Assembly: GCF_014656075.1 (NCBI RefSeq)
Contig: NZ_BNBS01000024.1
Span: 29,803 to 81,858, forward strand
Direction: 5' to 3'
DNA: 52,056 nucleotides
Source: Streptomyces hydrogenans
Lineage (GTDB): Bacteria; Actinomycetota; Actinomycetes; Streptomycetales; Streptomycetaceae
Part shown: piece by piece, positions 15,794-22,442 of the stretch
Layout: each line of letters starts with the position of its first letter
How positions within the stretch are numbered: position 1 is the stretch's first letter
Notes under the pieces: generated by a model
Told to the model about the DNA's origin: nothing
The model's database searches: none
Seen by the model: the letters and a program-made list of their open reading frames with translations, nothing else
Position numbers and translations under genes: made by a program

Positions 15794-15985
15794 ATGTTCC
15801 GAGGCGGACAGAAGGTCCTGATCGTCGCCTGCGAGGACGACCCCCGCGCCGTCGGCAAGACCGGCCGCGTCCTGGACGAAGTACCCCCGGGCCCCCTCAC
15901 CGAGGGCCGGTGGACCGTCGACCGGATCAGCATCTGGATCGCCCCGGTGCTGTGCCACACCCACGAACTCAGGGCCCTCGACTGA
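15794..15985 (+). CDS. Small hypothetical AICE protein, 63 aa
   Basis: 63 aa, not recognised. The N-terminal GGQKVLIVACEDDPRAVGKTGRVLDE resembles a KOW/SH3-like beta strand arrangement, followed by WTVDRISIWIAPVLCHTHELRALD. The ATG lies five bases after the DUF6251-like stop, so it is co-translated or closely spaced in the operon. Its stop codon coincides with the start of the second copy of the intergenic hairpin repeat, exactly as for the DUF3307-like gene. Confidence 0.6.
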   Translation: MFRGGQKVLIVACEDDPRAVGKTGRVLDEVPPGPLTEGRWTVDRISIWIAPVLCHTHELRALD

Positions 15986-16048
15986 CGACTGCCCGCCCAC
16001 CCCCAGCCCTGCTGGTCGGGGGTGGAAGGGGAGCCGGGACAGCCCCGC
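15983..16048 (+). repeat. Intergenic hairpin repeat, copy 2
   Basis: 66-bp relative of 15073-15139, again beginning at a stop codon. The stem CCACCCCC (15997-16004) pairs with GGGGGTGG (16018-16025): relative to copy 1 the G-C pair has become A-T on both sides, so base pairing is kept. Flanks CTGACGACTGCCCGCCC and GGAAGGGGAGCCGGGACAGC are identical. Confidence 0.75.
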
Positions 16049-16076
16049 GCCCACATCAATCACCGAGGAGCCGTTC

Positions 16077-16205
16077 ATGGCCCGCTCTCGCTTCTTCGAC
16101 TTCAACCACTGCCCCGGCTGCCGCCGCTCCGTGCCCAAGCCCAACCCCCGCGTCTGCCCCTACCCGCGCTGCGGGATGCCACTGAACCCCCACGCCGGCC
16201 GCTGA
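16077..16205 (+). CDS. 42-aa zinc-ribbon-like microprotein
   Basis: A 43-codon frame from the ATG at 16077 behind GAGGAG encodes a 42-aa basic protein with two Cys pairs, CPGC (12-15) and CPYPRC (27-32), separated by RRSVPKPNPRV. The arrangement is that of a zinc ribbon. It follows hairpin repeat copy 2 and precedes the 67-aa gene by 28 bp. Codon positions show the high third-base GC of neighbours. No family name is known to me; nucleic-acid or protein binding is the likely role. Confidence 0.6.
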   Translation: MARSRFFDFNHCPGCRRSVPKPNPRVCPYPRCGMPLNPHAGR

Positions 16206-16233
16206 CCCACACCAACCACTCGGAGGAGTCCTG

Positions 16234-16437
16234 ATGGCCCGCAAGAACGACGCTTACGACCCCGACCACCCGCCGCTCACCGCCGGTGAGAAGGCCAAGT
16301 TCGCCTGGTACGTCGGCCGCATGTGCAAGCGCGGAATCGCCGGCGAGAACGTCTACCAGGGCGACCTGGAGAAGAAGGTCGACCGCATCCTCGACGGCGC
16401 CCGCGACCGCGCCGAGAAGAACGCGAAGAAGAAGTAG
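16234..16437 (+). CDS. Small charged AICE protein, 67 aa
   Basis: 67 aa with PPLTAGEKAKFAWYVGRMCKRGIAGENVYQGDLEKKVDRILDGARDRAEKNAKKK: helical, highly charged, ending in a lysine-rich tail. It resembles small proteins (DUF6257-like) that sit just before the translocase gene in AICEs, though I hold the family name with low confidence. The ATG at 16234 follows CGGAGGAG. It is followed by a strong hairpin, so it may end the first transcript segment of the core. Confidence 0.65.
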   Translation: MARKNDAYDPDHPPLTAGEKAKFAWYVGRMCKRGIAGENVYQGDLEKKVDRILDGARDRAEKNAKKK

Positions 16438-16441
16438 CTGT

Positions 16442-16487
16442 GCCCGGGGGCGGTCGTCCCGGCCAAGGAATCAGGCCGCCCCCGGGC
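16442..16487 (+). terminator. 12-bp hairpin between small-gene operon and traB
   Basis: GCCCGGGGGCGG (16442-16453) pairs perfectly with CCGCCCCCGGGC (16476-16487) across a 22-nt loop. It starts five bases after the upstream stop. A partial terminator would lower expression of traB and downstream genes. Confidence 0.65.
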
Positions 16488-16526
16488 CCTCCCTCCCACT
16501 CTTACGAGCAGCAGGAGACACTCAGC

Positions 16527-18650
16527 ATGACGGAGAACGTGGTCCCCCTCTTCAAGGACCCCACCCAGGAACAGCCCGCCCTTGCCTCTGTGCCGCTCAC
16601 GGTCGTCACGGACAAGCCCGAACCGGCGCGACCGGTCCGAGTGTTCGCCCGAGGCCGCCGCGCCGTCGTGGGCGCGGTGAAGCATGAGCGGACCCGCACG
16701 GTCGCGCGGGTCACCGTCCGGCACGGCGCCTACCTGGTCGGCGGTACGCGGATCACCGCCCGCCGGGCGTGGGACGGTCGGACCGGTGCCCGCTACCAGC
16801 GGATGATGCGGGCCGCCGAGGCGGGCGGGAACCACGAAGCCGCGGGCGAGTGGGAGGAGCGGCTGCACCGCTTCCGCGCCGAGCGGCACAAGCGGCGCAT
16901 GGACCTGCTCAAGGCCCCCCAGGACATGGCCCGCAGCGCCGCTTATGGCGCCGGGACCGGGATAGGCGCGCTGATCGCCGTCGGTATCGCCCTCGCGGTC
17001 GCGACCAAGGACCCGGCGGACGTCTTCACCCCGCTGATGGCCCTGGTCGAGCTGGTGCGGCTGTTGGTCGTCTTCGTGGCCGTGGTGTGGGGTCCGCTGG
17101 TCGCCGTCGGGCCCTGGCTCGCGGTGGCCGGTCTGTGGGCTGTCGGCCGTCACCAGGCCGCCGCCCCGCAGTGGGCCCTTCCCGCGACCGCCCGCACCAG
17201 CGACGCCGGCGCGCCGATCACCCCGTCCATCGTGGTCACCGCGATGCGCGACCTGGGCATCCCCGCCCTGCGCAAGGCCATCAAGGAGATGGGCGACTCC
17301 GGGGCGGCGATGCTCGGGCCGATCCGGATCGCCGGATGCGGCGTGGAAGTCGACGTCACCCTCCCCTCCGGTGTCTCCACCAACGAGGTGCAGGCACGGC
17401 GGAAGAAGCTCGCCGAGAACCTGTCTCGCCACGAGCACGAAGTCTTCATCACCATCCCGGAAGCCGCCCGTACCGTGCGGCTGTGGATCGCCGACTCCGG
17501 CGCCCTGGACCAGCCGATCGGCCCGTCCCCGCTGGTCACCGACGAGACGATGACCGCCGACTACGCCAAGGGCCGCGCCCCCTGGGGCCAGGACCTGCGC
17601 GGGGACGCCGCCACCCTCAGCCTCTACCAGCGCCACATGCTCATCACCGGCCTGTCCAACCAGGGCAAGACCGCGTCCCTGCGCGCGCTCGCCCTGTGGC
17701 TCGCCCTGGACCGCCGGGTGGAGTTCCGGATCGCGGACCTCAAGGGTGTCGGCGACTGGGGCATGTTCGACGGCATCGCCACCGTCCTCATCCAGGGCCC
17801 CACCGACGACCACGTCATCGACGCCACCGAGATGGTCGAGGGCCTGGTCGAGGAGATGGAGCACCGCATCCAGGCCCCGCCCGGCACGAAGTTCGCCCCG
17901 CTCATCGGCATCGTCGACGAAGCACAGGTCGCGTTCATGTGCCCTGCGGTCGGCGACGACAAGCGCCCCTACGGCGGCTCCAAGGCCACCTCCCGCTACT
18001 TCATGGCCGTCCGCAAGATCCACAACCAGGGCCGGGCCGTGGACGTGCTGCTGTGGGAGGGCACCCAGGACCCCACCGACCAGAACCTGCCCAAGCTGGT
18101 CCGCGAGGGCGCCCACACCCGCGCCTCCCTCGTCCTGGGCACCGAGTCCCAGGCCCGCATGGCCCTGGGCGACAAGGCCATCGACGGCGGCGCCGCCCCG
18201 CACCTGCTGCGCCAGGGCATGGACAAGGGCACCGTCGTCGTCGCGTCCGACGGCATCAAGATCCCCGCCGGACAGGCATCCATCACCGTCCGCACCCACT
18301 TCATCGACGACACCGCCGCCGCCCAGATCGCCGACCGCGCCCGCGCCCTGCGCGACGGCGTCACCACCCTCACCGCCGTGGCCGACGACGAGGAGGAGCG
18401 CGACGCGCTCGCCGACATCGCCACCGCGATCGGCGACGAGCCGAAGATGCTCACCCAGGACGTCCTCAAGCGACTCGCCGCCCTCGCCCCGGCCGCCTAC
18501 AACGCGTGGACGAACGGCGACCTGAAGCGGGTGCTGGAAGACGCCGGCGAGGAGCCGAAGAAGTCCCACGGCCGCATGGTCGTCCACCGCGACCACGTCC
18601 ACCGCGCCCTCGCCAACCGCGACGCCGACGGTTCCGCTTCCGCGATCTGA
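16527..18650 (+). CDS. traB: TraB/TraSA-type FtsK-SpoIIIE DNA translocase
   Basis: 707-aa conjugative DNA pump. Residues 1-130 are basic and cytoplasmic; membrane segments lie at about 142-160 and 168-206; then comes the FtsK-like motor with Walker A GLSNQGKT (375-382), DLKGVGDW, and Walker B LIGIVDEAQ (459-467). The C-terminus (about 640-707) has a winged-helix-like region expected to read transfer-locus repeats. In Streptomyces one such protein moves double-stranded plasmid DNA between hyphae without a relaxase. The ATG at 16527 lies behind CAGGAGA. A cluster of octamer repeats immediately downstream fits its recognition site. The symbol is used in the family sense. Confidence 0.9.
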   Translation: MTENVVPLFKDPTQEQPALASVPLTVVTDKPEPARPVRVFARGRRAVVGAVKHERTRTVARVTVRHGAYLVGGTRITARRAWDGRTGARYQRMMRAAEAGGNHEAAGEWEERLHRFRAERHKRRMDLLKAPQDMARSAAYGAGTGIGALIAVGIALAVATKDPADVFTPLMALVELVRLLVVFVAVVWGPLVAVGPWLAVAGLWAVGRHQAAAPQWALPATARTSDAGAPITPSIVVTAMRDLGIPALRKAIKEMGDSGAAMLGPIRIAGCGVEVDVTLPSGVSTNEVQARRKKLAENLSRHEHEVFITIPEAARTVRLWIADSGALDQPIGPSPLVTDETMTADYAKGRAPWGQDLRGDAATLSLYQRHMLITGLSNQGKTASLRALALWLALDRRVEFRIADLKGVGDWGMFDGIATVLIQGPTDDHVIDATEMVEGLVEEMEHRIQAPPGTKFAPLIGIVDEAQVAFMCPAVGDDKRPYGGSKATSRYFMAVRKIHNQGRAVDVLLWEGTQDPTDQNLPKLVREGAHTRASLVLGTESQARMALGDKAIDGGAAPHLLRQGMDKGTVVVASDGIKIPAGQASITVRTHFIDDTAAAQIADRARALRDGVTTLTAVADDEEERDALADIATAIGDEPKMLTQDVLKRLAALAPAAYNAWTNGDLKRVLEDAGEEPKKSHGRMVVHRDHVHRALANRDADGSASAI

Positions 18651-18654
18651 CCAG

Positions 18655-18830
18655 GGGAGGCGAACCCGCCCCGCCCGGGGAGGCGGGGAGAACTCCCCAA
18701 CCCTCTCCCCAACCCGCATCCCCCGCGCTGATCAGCACAAACACCCATCCAGGGAGGCGGGGAGGCGCACCCCCGCCACCTGCGAAAACCCCCTCCAGGA
18801 CATCCCCGACAGAGGGTGCCCCCGCCTCCC
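18655..18830. repeat. GGGAGGCG octamer cluster, candidate clt transfer locus
   Basis: In the 296-bp non-coding stretch after traB, the octamer GGGAGGCG occurs exactly at 18655-18662, 18678-18685, 18752-18759 and 18760-18767, with an inverted copy at 18823-18830. In Streptomyces plasmids the cis-acting clt site often lies beside traB and consists of repeated octamers bound by TraB. The assignment is from position and repetition. Confidence 0.5.
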
Positions 18831-18876
18831 CGAGCGCCAGCCATGATCCGTTCCGCTTCACCTCAGGAACGCCGAA

Positions 18877-18912
18877 AGCGGCCCCCTGCATCCGCCAAGA
18901 TCCGGGGCCGCT
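18877..18912 (+). terminator. Hairpin before the methyltransferase gene
   Basis: AGCGGCCCC (18877-18885) pairs with GGGGCCGCT (18904-18912), 18-nt loop, 34 bp before the next start codon. Same layout as the hairpin preceding traB. Confidence 0.55.
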
Positions 18913-18946
18913 CTCGTCACCAGCAAACGAACTGGAGACATTCAGC

Positions 18947-19672
18947 ATGACGCATCTCTTCCCCATCCGGCGAGACGGCGACCGGCCGTGGCTGCTGGAC
19001 CTGTACTCCTGCGCCGGCGGCGCAGGAACCGGCTACCGGCGCGCCGGGTTCCACGTCGTCGGCGTGGACATCGCCCCGCGCCCGAACTACCCCTTCGCCT
19101 TCCACCAGGCCGACGCCCTTTCGTTCCTGGCGGACCTCATCGCCACCGGGGAGATCGAGCGGTTCTCGTTCGTCCACTCCTCGCCGCCCTGCCAGGACAA
19201 GTGCGCCCTGACCGTGGGTACCAACCGGGCCATGGGCTGGGGCGGCACCCACGTCGATCTCGTCGCCCCCACGCGGGTCCTGCTGGAGGCGTCCGGCCTG
19301 CCGTACGTCATCGAGCAGCCCAACGGGCGGGCGGAGATCCGCAAGGACCTCACCCTGTGCGGCGAGATGTTCGGCCTCGGCGTCCTGCGGCACCGCAACT
19401 TCGAACTCGGCCGCTGGAGCGTCACCCGGCCCGCCCACCCCAAGCACCGGGGACGGGTCCGGGGCTGGAGGCACGGAGAGTTCTTCGACGGCCCCTATGT
19501 GGCCGCTTACGGCAACGGCGGCGGCAAGCCCACCGTGGCCGAGTTGCAGGCCGCCATGGGCATCGACTGGACCGACGTCCGCGAGGAACTGACGGAGGCC
19601 ATCCCGCCCGCGTACTCCCAGTGGATCGGCACCGCGTTCCTCTCCCAGGCCCGGGCGGGGGTGGCCGCGTGA
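18947..19672 (+). CDS. C5-cytosine DNA methyltransferase-like protein
   Basis: 241 aa with SAM-methyltransferase motif I DLYSCAGGAGTGYRRAGF (18-35), acidic VVGVDIAP, and motif IV SSPPCQ with the PC dipeptide whose Cys82 is the nucleophile in C5-cytosine methyltransferases. The motif VI counterpart is VIEQP (121-125), where E-N-V/P is usual. It is shorter than classical enzymes and has little room for a target-recognition domain, like many phage and AICE orphan methylases. The ATG at 18947 shares a translation leader with traB. No restriction enzyme lies nearby, so protecting the element's DNA or epigenetic control of replication are the options. Confidence 0.75.
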   Translation: MTHLFPIRRDGDRPWLLDLYSCAGGAGTGYRRAGFHVVGVDIAPRPNYPFAFHQADALSFLADLIATGEIERFSFVHSSPPCQDKCALTVGTNRAMGWGGTHVDLVAPTRVLLEASGLPYVIEQPNGRAEIRKDLTLCGEMFGLGVLRHRNFELGRWSVTRPAHPKHRGRVRGWRHGEFFDGPYVAAYGNGGGKPTVAELQAAMGIDWTDVREELTEAIPPAYSQWIGTAFLSQARAGVAA

Positions 19673-20532
19673 ACAGCCTCGCCATCAACGCCATGGCCCT
19701 CGCCGACGGCCACCTCCCGGTCCTGCCCCTCGGCGCCGACAAGCGGCCCCTCGGGAACTGCCGCGACTGCGCCGACCTCGCCTGTGGCGGCCGGCCGAAC
19801 ATGAAGACCCCCGGGCCGTGCGTGTGCCCGTGGCCGTGCCACGGCTGGGCCGCCGCCACCACCAACCCCCACGTCCTCGCCTCCCGCCAGTGGGGCATGG
19901 CCTGGCGACGGGCACGGGCCATCGGCTACCACCCCGGCGGCGCCCTGGTCACCGTCGTCGACCTCGACAACCCCGACGCCGTCGCCTGGGCCCGCACCAC
20001 CCTCCCGCCGACCAAGACCGTGGCCACGACCCGCGGGGAGCACTGGATCTACCGGGGTGCCATGCGCTCCGCCAACAAGGTCCGGCCCGGCGTGGACATC
20101 AAGTCCCTCATGTCCTACGCCCGCTGGCTCGGCCCCGGCACCGGCCCGATCGCCGCTCTGCCGCCGGCCGTCCTCGCCCTGGTCGAGAGGGAAGAGTCCA
20201 CCCCCGCCCGCGCGGCCGTGGACTCTTCCACCCCGCCCCGGTGGGACCGCAGCGTCGCCACCGGCTGCCGCCACACCCCCACCTTCGTCCAGACCGGCCT
20301 GGAACGCGGACTCGACAACATCAGGGCCCACCCCGAGCAGGGCGCCGGCACCGCCGCCTACGGGGCCGCCCGCTTCCTCGCCACCCGGCACACCGCCTGC
20401 CCCGGCCCCTGCGGCCTCGACCGCATCGCCGAGGAACTGATCACCGCCGCCATCGCCGTCGGCGTCCCCGCCCCATACGCCCGCCGGTGCGTCACCAACG
20501 GCATGAACGCCGCCCTGGGGGCCGTCGCGTGA
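19669..20532 (+). CDS. Bifunctional primase/polymerase (prim-pol), AICE replication protein
   Basis: 287 aa with an N-terminal prim-pol domain: the NAMALADGHLPVLPLGADKRPL opening typical of the family, the metal-binding Asp pair in VTVVDLDN (D98, D100), TRGEHWIY and RPGVDIKS blocks. Cysteine pairs CRDCADLAC and CVCPWPC near the N-terminus probably bind zinc. The C-terminal 100 residues are helical with a further cluster HTACPGPCGLD. The GTG overlaps the methyltransferase stop. With the downstream P4-type primase-helicase it forms the RepPP replication module, so the excised element probably replicates by primed, not rolling-circle, synthesis. Confidence 0.85.
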   Translation: MNSLAINAMALADGHLPVLPLGADKRPLGNCRDCADLACGGRPNMKTPGPCVCPWPCHGWAAATTNPHVLASRQWGMAWRRARAIGYHPGGALVTVVDLDNPDAVAWARTTLPPTKTVATTRGEHWIYRGAMRSANKVRPGVDIKSLMSYARWLGPGTGPIAALPPAVLALVEREESTPARAAVDSSTPPRWDRSVATGCRHTPTFVQTGLERGLDNIRAHPEQGAGTAAYGAARFLATRHTACPGPCGLDRIAEELITAAIAVGVPAPYARRCVTNGMNAALGAVA

Positions 20533-20747
20533 CCGCCGGATCCACCAGCACCGGCCAGCCCCAGATCGTCGCCTTGCTGCGGATCTCCGCCCCGGGACGG
20601 GACACGACACCCTCCGCGCGGTCCTGGTGCTCCTGCGGGCGGAACCTGGCCGCGTTCGGACAGCGGAAGGTCACCGCGCTCATCGAGGACCACACCCGCC
20701 ACCGCACCGCCTGCCCGCTGCTGACCGAGGGGAAGGAAGCCGCGTGA
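20529..20747 (+). CDS. Small Cys-containing protein between the replication genes, 72 aa
   Basis: 72 aa, GTG start overlapping the prim-pol stop and its own stop overlapping the helicase GTG, so it is locked into the replication operon. WCSCGRNL supplies a CxC pair, and a later HTRHRTACPLL adds His and Cys, compatible with a small zinc site. I do not recognise the family. A helicase/primase accessory role is inferred from the overlaps alone. Confidence 0.6.
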   Translation: MTAGSTSTGQPQIVALLRISAPGRDTTPSARSWCSCGRNLAAFGQRKVTALIEDHTRHRTACPLLTEGKEAA

Positions 20748-22147
20748 CCGGCACCGAGGAACTGCCCTCGCCGTCCAACCCGATGGCCGTCGCCCGCAAG
20801 CTCGTGCCTGCCTGGCACACCGAGGACGGACACCTGCGGCTGCGCCGCTGGCGCGGGTCGTGGATGCGGTGGACCGGGACCTGCTGGCGGGAGTACGACG
20901 AGCAGCAGATGCGCGCCGGGCTGTACAAGCGGCTGGAGCACACCACCTTTTTCGCCGGCGTCGACAAGAACGGCGAGCCGGAGGTGCGGGAGTGGGCACC
21001 GACGAAGACGAAGATCAGCAACCTCCTCGACGCGCTCGGGGCCATCACCCTCCTGCCCACCGACACTGACGCGCCGTCCTGGATTGACGGCGAGCGTGGC
21101 AAGCACGACACGAGCCCGATCGTCGCTTGCCAGAACGGTCTTCTGCGCATCCGGGACCGGAAGCTACTTCCGCACGGCCCCGGCTTCTTCAACCTCGTCT
21201 CCGTCCCGTACGACTACGACCGGACCGCGACTGCCCCCGCCTGGGAGGCTTTCCTCCAGGGCATCTGGCCCGACGACCCCGACTCCATCGCAGCGCTCCA
21301 GGAGTGGTTCGGATACGTGCTCTCCGGCCGGACCGACCAACAGAAGATCCTGCTTGTGAAAGGTCCGTCCCGTTCCGGGAAGGGAACCATCGCCCGCGTC
21401 CTGAAAGAGCTGGTCGGCAAGGAGAACCTCGCCGGGCCGACACTCGCCGGCCTGGGCACGAACTTCGGGCTCTCCACCCTCATCGGCAAGCCGCTCGCAG
21501 TCATTTCCGACGCCCGTCTCTCCAACAAGGACGGAGGCGGACAGGTGGTCGAGCGGTTGCTCACCATCTCCGGCGAGGACACCATCGACATTGATCGCAA
21601 GTACCGCGAGCCCTGGACCGGGAAGCTCCCGACCCGGCTCATGGTGCTGACTAACGAGCTGCCGAACTTCGGCGACTCCTCCGGCGTCATCGCCCGCCGC
21701 TTCGTCGTGCTCAACATGACCGTCTCCTGGCTCGGCAAAGAGGACACCGCCCTCACAGGCAAGCTCTCCGCCGAGATGCCCGGCATCATCAACTGGGCCC
21801 TCGACGGTCTCGCCCGCCTGGAGCGCACCGGCCGGATCACCGAGCCTGCCTCCTCTCAGGACGCGGTCATCACCATGCAGGACACCGCCTCGCCCACGAG
21901 CGCGTTCGTCCGCGAACGCTGCACCACCGGGCCGACCCGCGAAGTGCCGGTGGACATCCTGTGGGCCGCGTGGCGGGAGTGGGCCGAGGACAACGGCGTC
22001 AAGGCCATCGGCACGAAGCAGATGTTCGGCCGCAATCTCCTGTCCGTCGTCCCCCAGCTTCACCGCTCGCGCCCCCGCGACGAGTACGGCCGACAGGTCA
22101 CCACCTACACCGGCATCACCCTCAACCTCACAGATCCACATTCGTGA
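20744..22147 (+). CDS. P4-family phage/plasmid primase-helicase (SF3)
   Basis: 467 aa of the D5/P4-type superfamily 3 helicase. A D5-N-like region (about 20-190, with IVACQNGLLRIRDRKLLPH) precedes the helicase core: Walker A GPSRSGKGT (207-215), Walker B-like LAVISDARL (251-259), the sensor TNELP (303-307) with Asn304, and arginine finger IARRF (316-320). The C-terminus has a winged-helix-like segment (AWREWAEDNGVKAIGTKQMFGRNL) that may bind origin DNA. The GTG at 20744 overlaps the preceding gene. It unwinds DNA for the prim-pol during autonomous AICE replication. Confidence 0.88.
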   Translation: MTGTEELPSPSNPMAVARKLVPAWHTEDGHLRLRRWRGSWMRWTGTCWREYDEQQMRAGLYKRLEHTTFFAGVDKNGEPEVREWAPTKTKISNLLDALGAITLLPTDTDAPSWIDGERGKHDTSPIVACQNGLLRIRDRKLLPHGPGFFNLVSVPYDYDRTATAPAWEAFLQGIWPDDPDSIAALQEWFGYVLSGRTDQQKILLVKGPSRSGKGTIARVLKELVGKENLAGPTLAGLGTNFGLSTLIGKPLAVISDARLSNKDGGGQVVERLLTISGEDTIDIDRKYREPWTGKLPTRLMVLTNELPNFGDSSGVIARRFVVLNMTVSWLGKEDTALTGKLSAEMPGIINWALDGLARLERTGRITEPASSQDAVITMQDTASPTSAFVRERCTTGPTREVPVDILWAAWREWAEDNGVKAIGTKQMFGRNLLSVVPQLHRSRPRDEYGRQVTTYTGITLNLTDPHS

Positions 22148-22211
22148 GAGTCGCGACTCAGCGCGCACACGCCCTCGAAAAGCGGCCTCTGTGCGCGCTG
22201 AGTCGCGACTC
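22148..22211. repeat. 21-bp perfect inverted repeat upstream of xis-int
   Basis: Arms 22148-22168 and 22191-22211 are exactly complementary, with a 22-nt spacer. Each arm begins or ends with the 12-bp palindrome GAGTCGCGACTC, followed by AGCGCGC, so there are four GAGTC half-sites. It begins right after the helicase stop codon and ends 40 bp before xis. Candidates: replication origin, operator for xis-int, or terminator. Confidence 0.8.
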
Positions 22212-22250
22212 ACAGCAATGTGAACCGGACTTCCCTGCGCAGGAGGCACT

Positions 22251-22442
22251 GTGCCCGCGACGCGTGACGAGATGCTCACCATCCCCCAGGTGGTGAAGGA
22301 GATCGGAGTTCCCCGAGCCACCTTCTACCGGTGGCGGCAGCTCAAGAAGGGGCCGAAGGCCATCAAACTCCCGAACGGTGCGGTCCGTATCCGCCGCTCG
22401 GACCTGGAGCGCTGGATCGAGACCCTGGAGGAAGCCGCGTGA
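22251..22442 (+). CDS. xis: Excisionase (Xis), MerR-like HTH
   Basis: 63-aa DNA-binding protein with the winged helix-turn-helix of excisionases: MLTIPQVVKEIGVPRATFYRWRQLKKGPKAIKLPNGAVRIRRSDLERWIETL. The GTG at 22251 was chosen because GGAGG stands seven bases upstream; an internal ATG at 22272 would remove seven residues but not the fold. Its stop overlaps the GTG of int. Xis bends DNA at the att sites and shifts the integrase towards excision. The inverted repeat upstream may control it. Confidence 0.88.
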   Translation: MPATRDEMLTIPQVVKEIGVPRATFYRWRQLKKGPKAIKLPNGAVRIRRSDLERWIETLEEAA

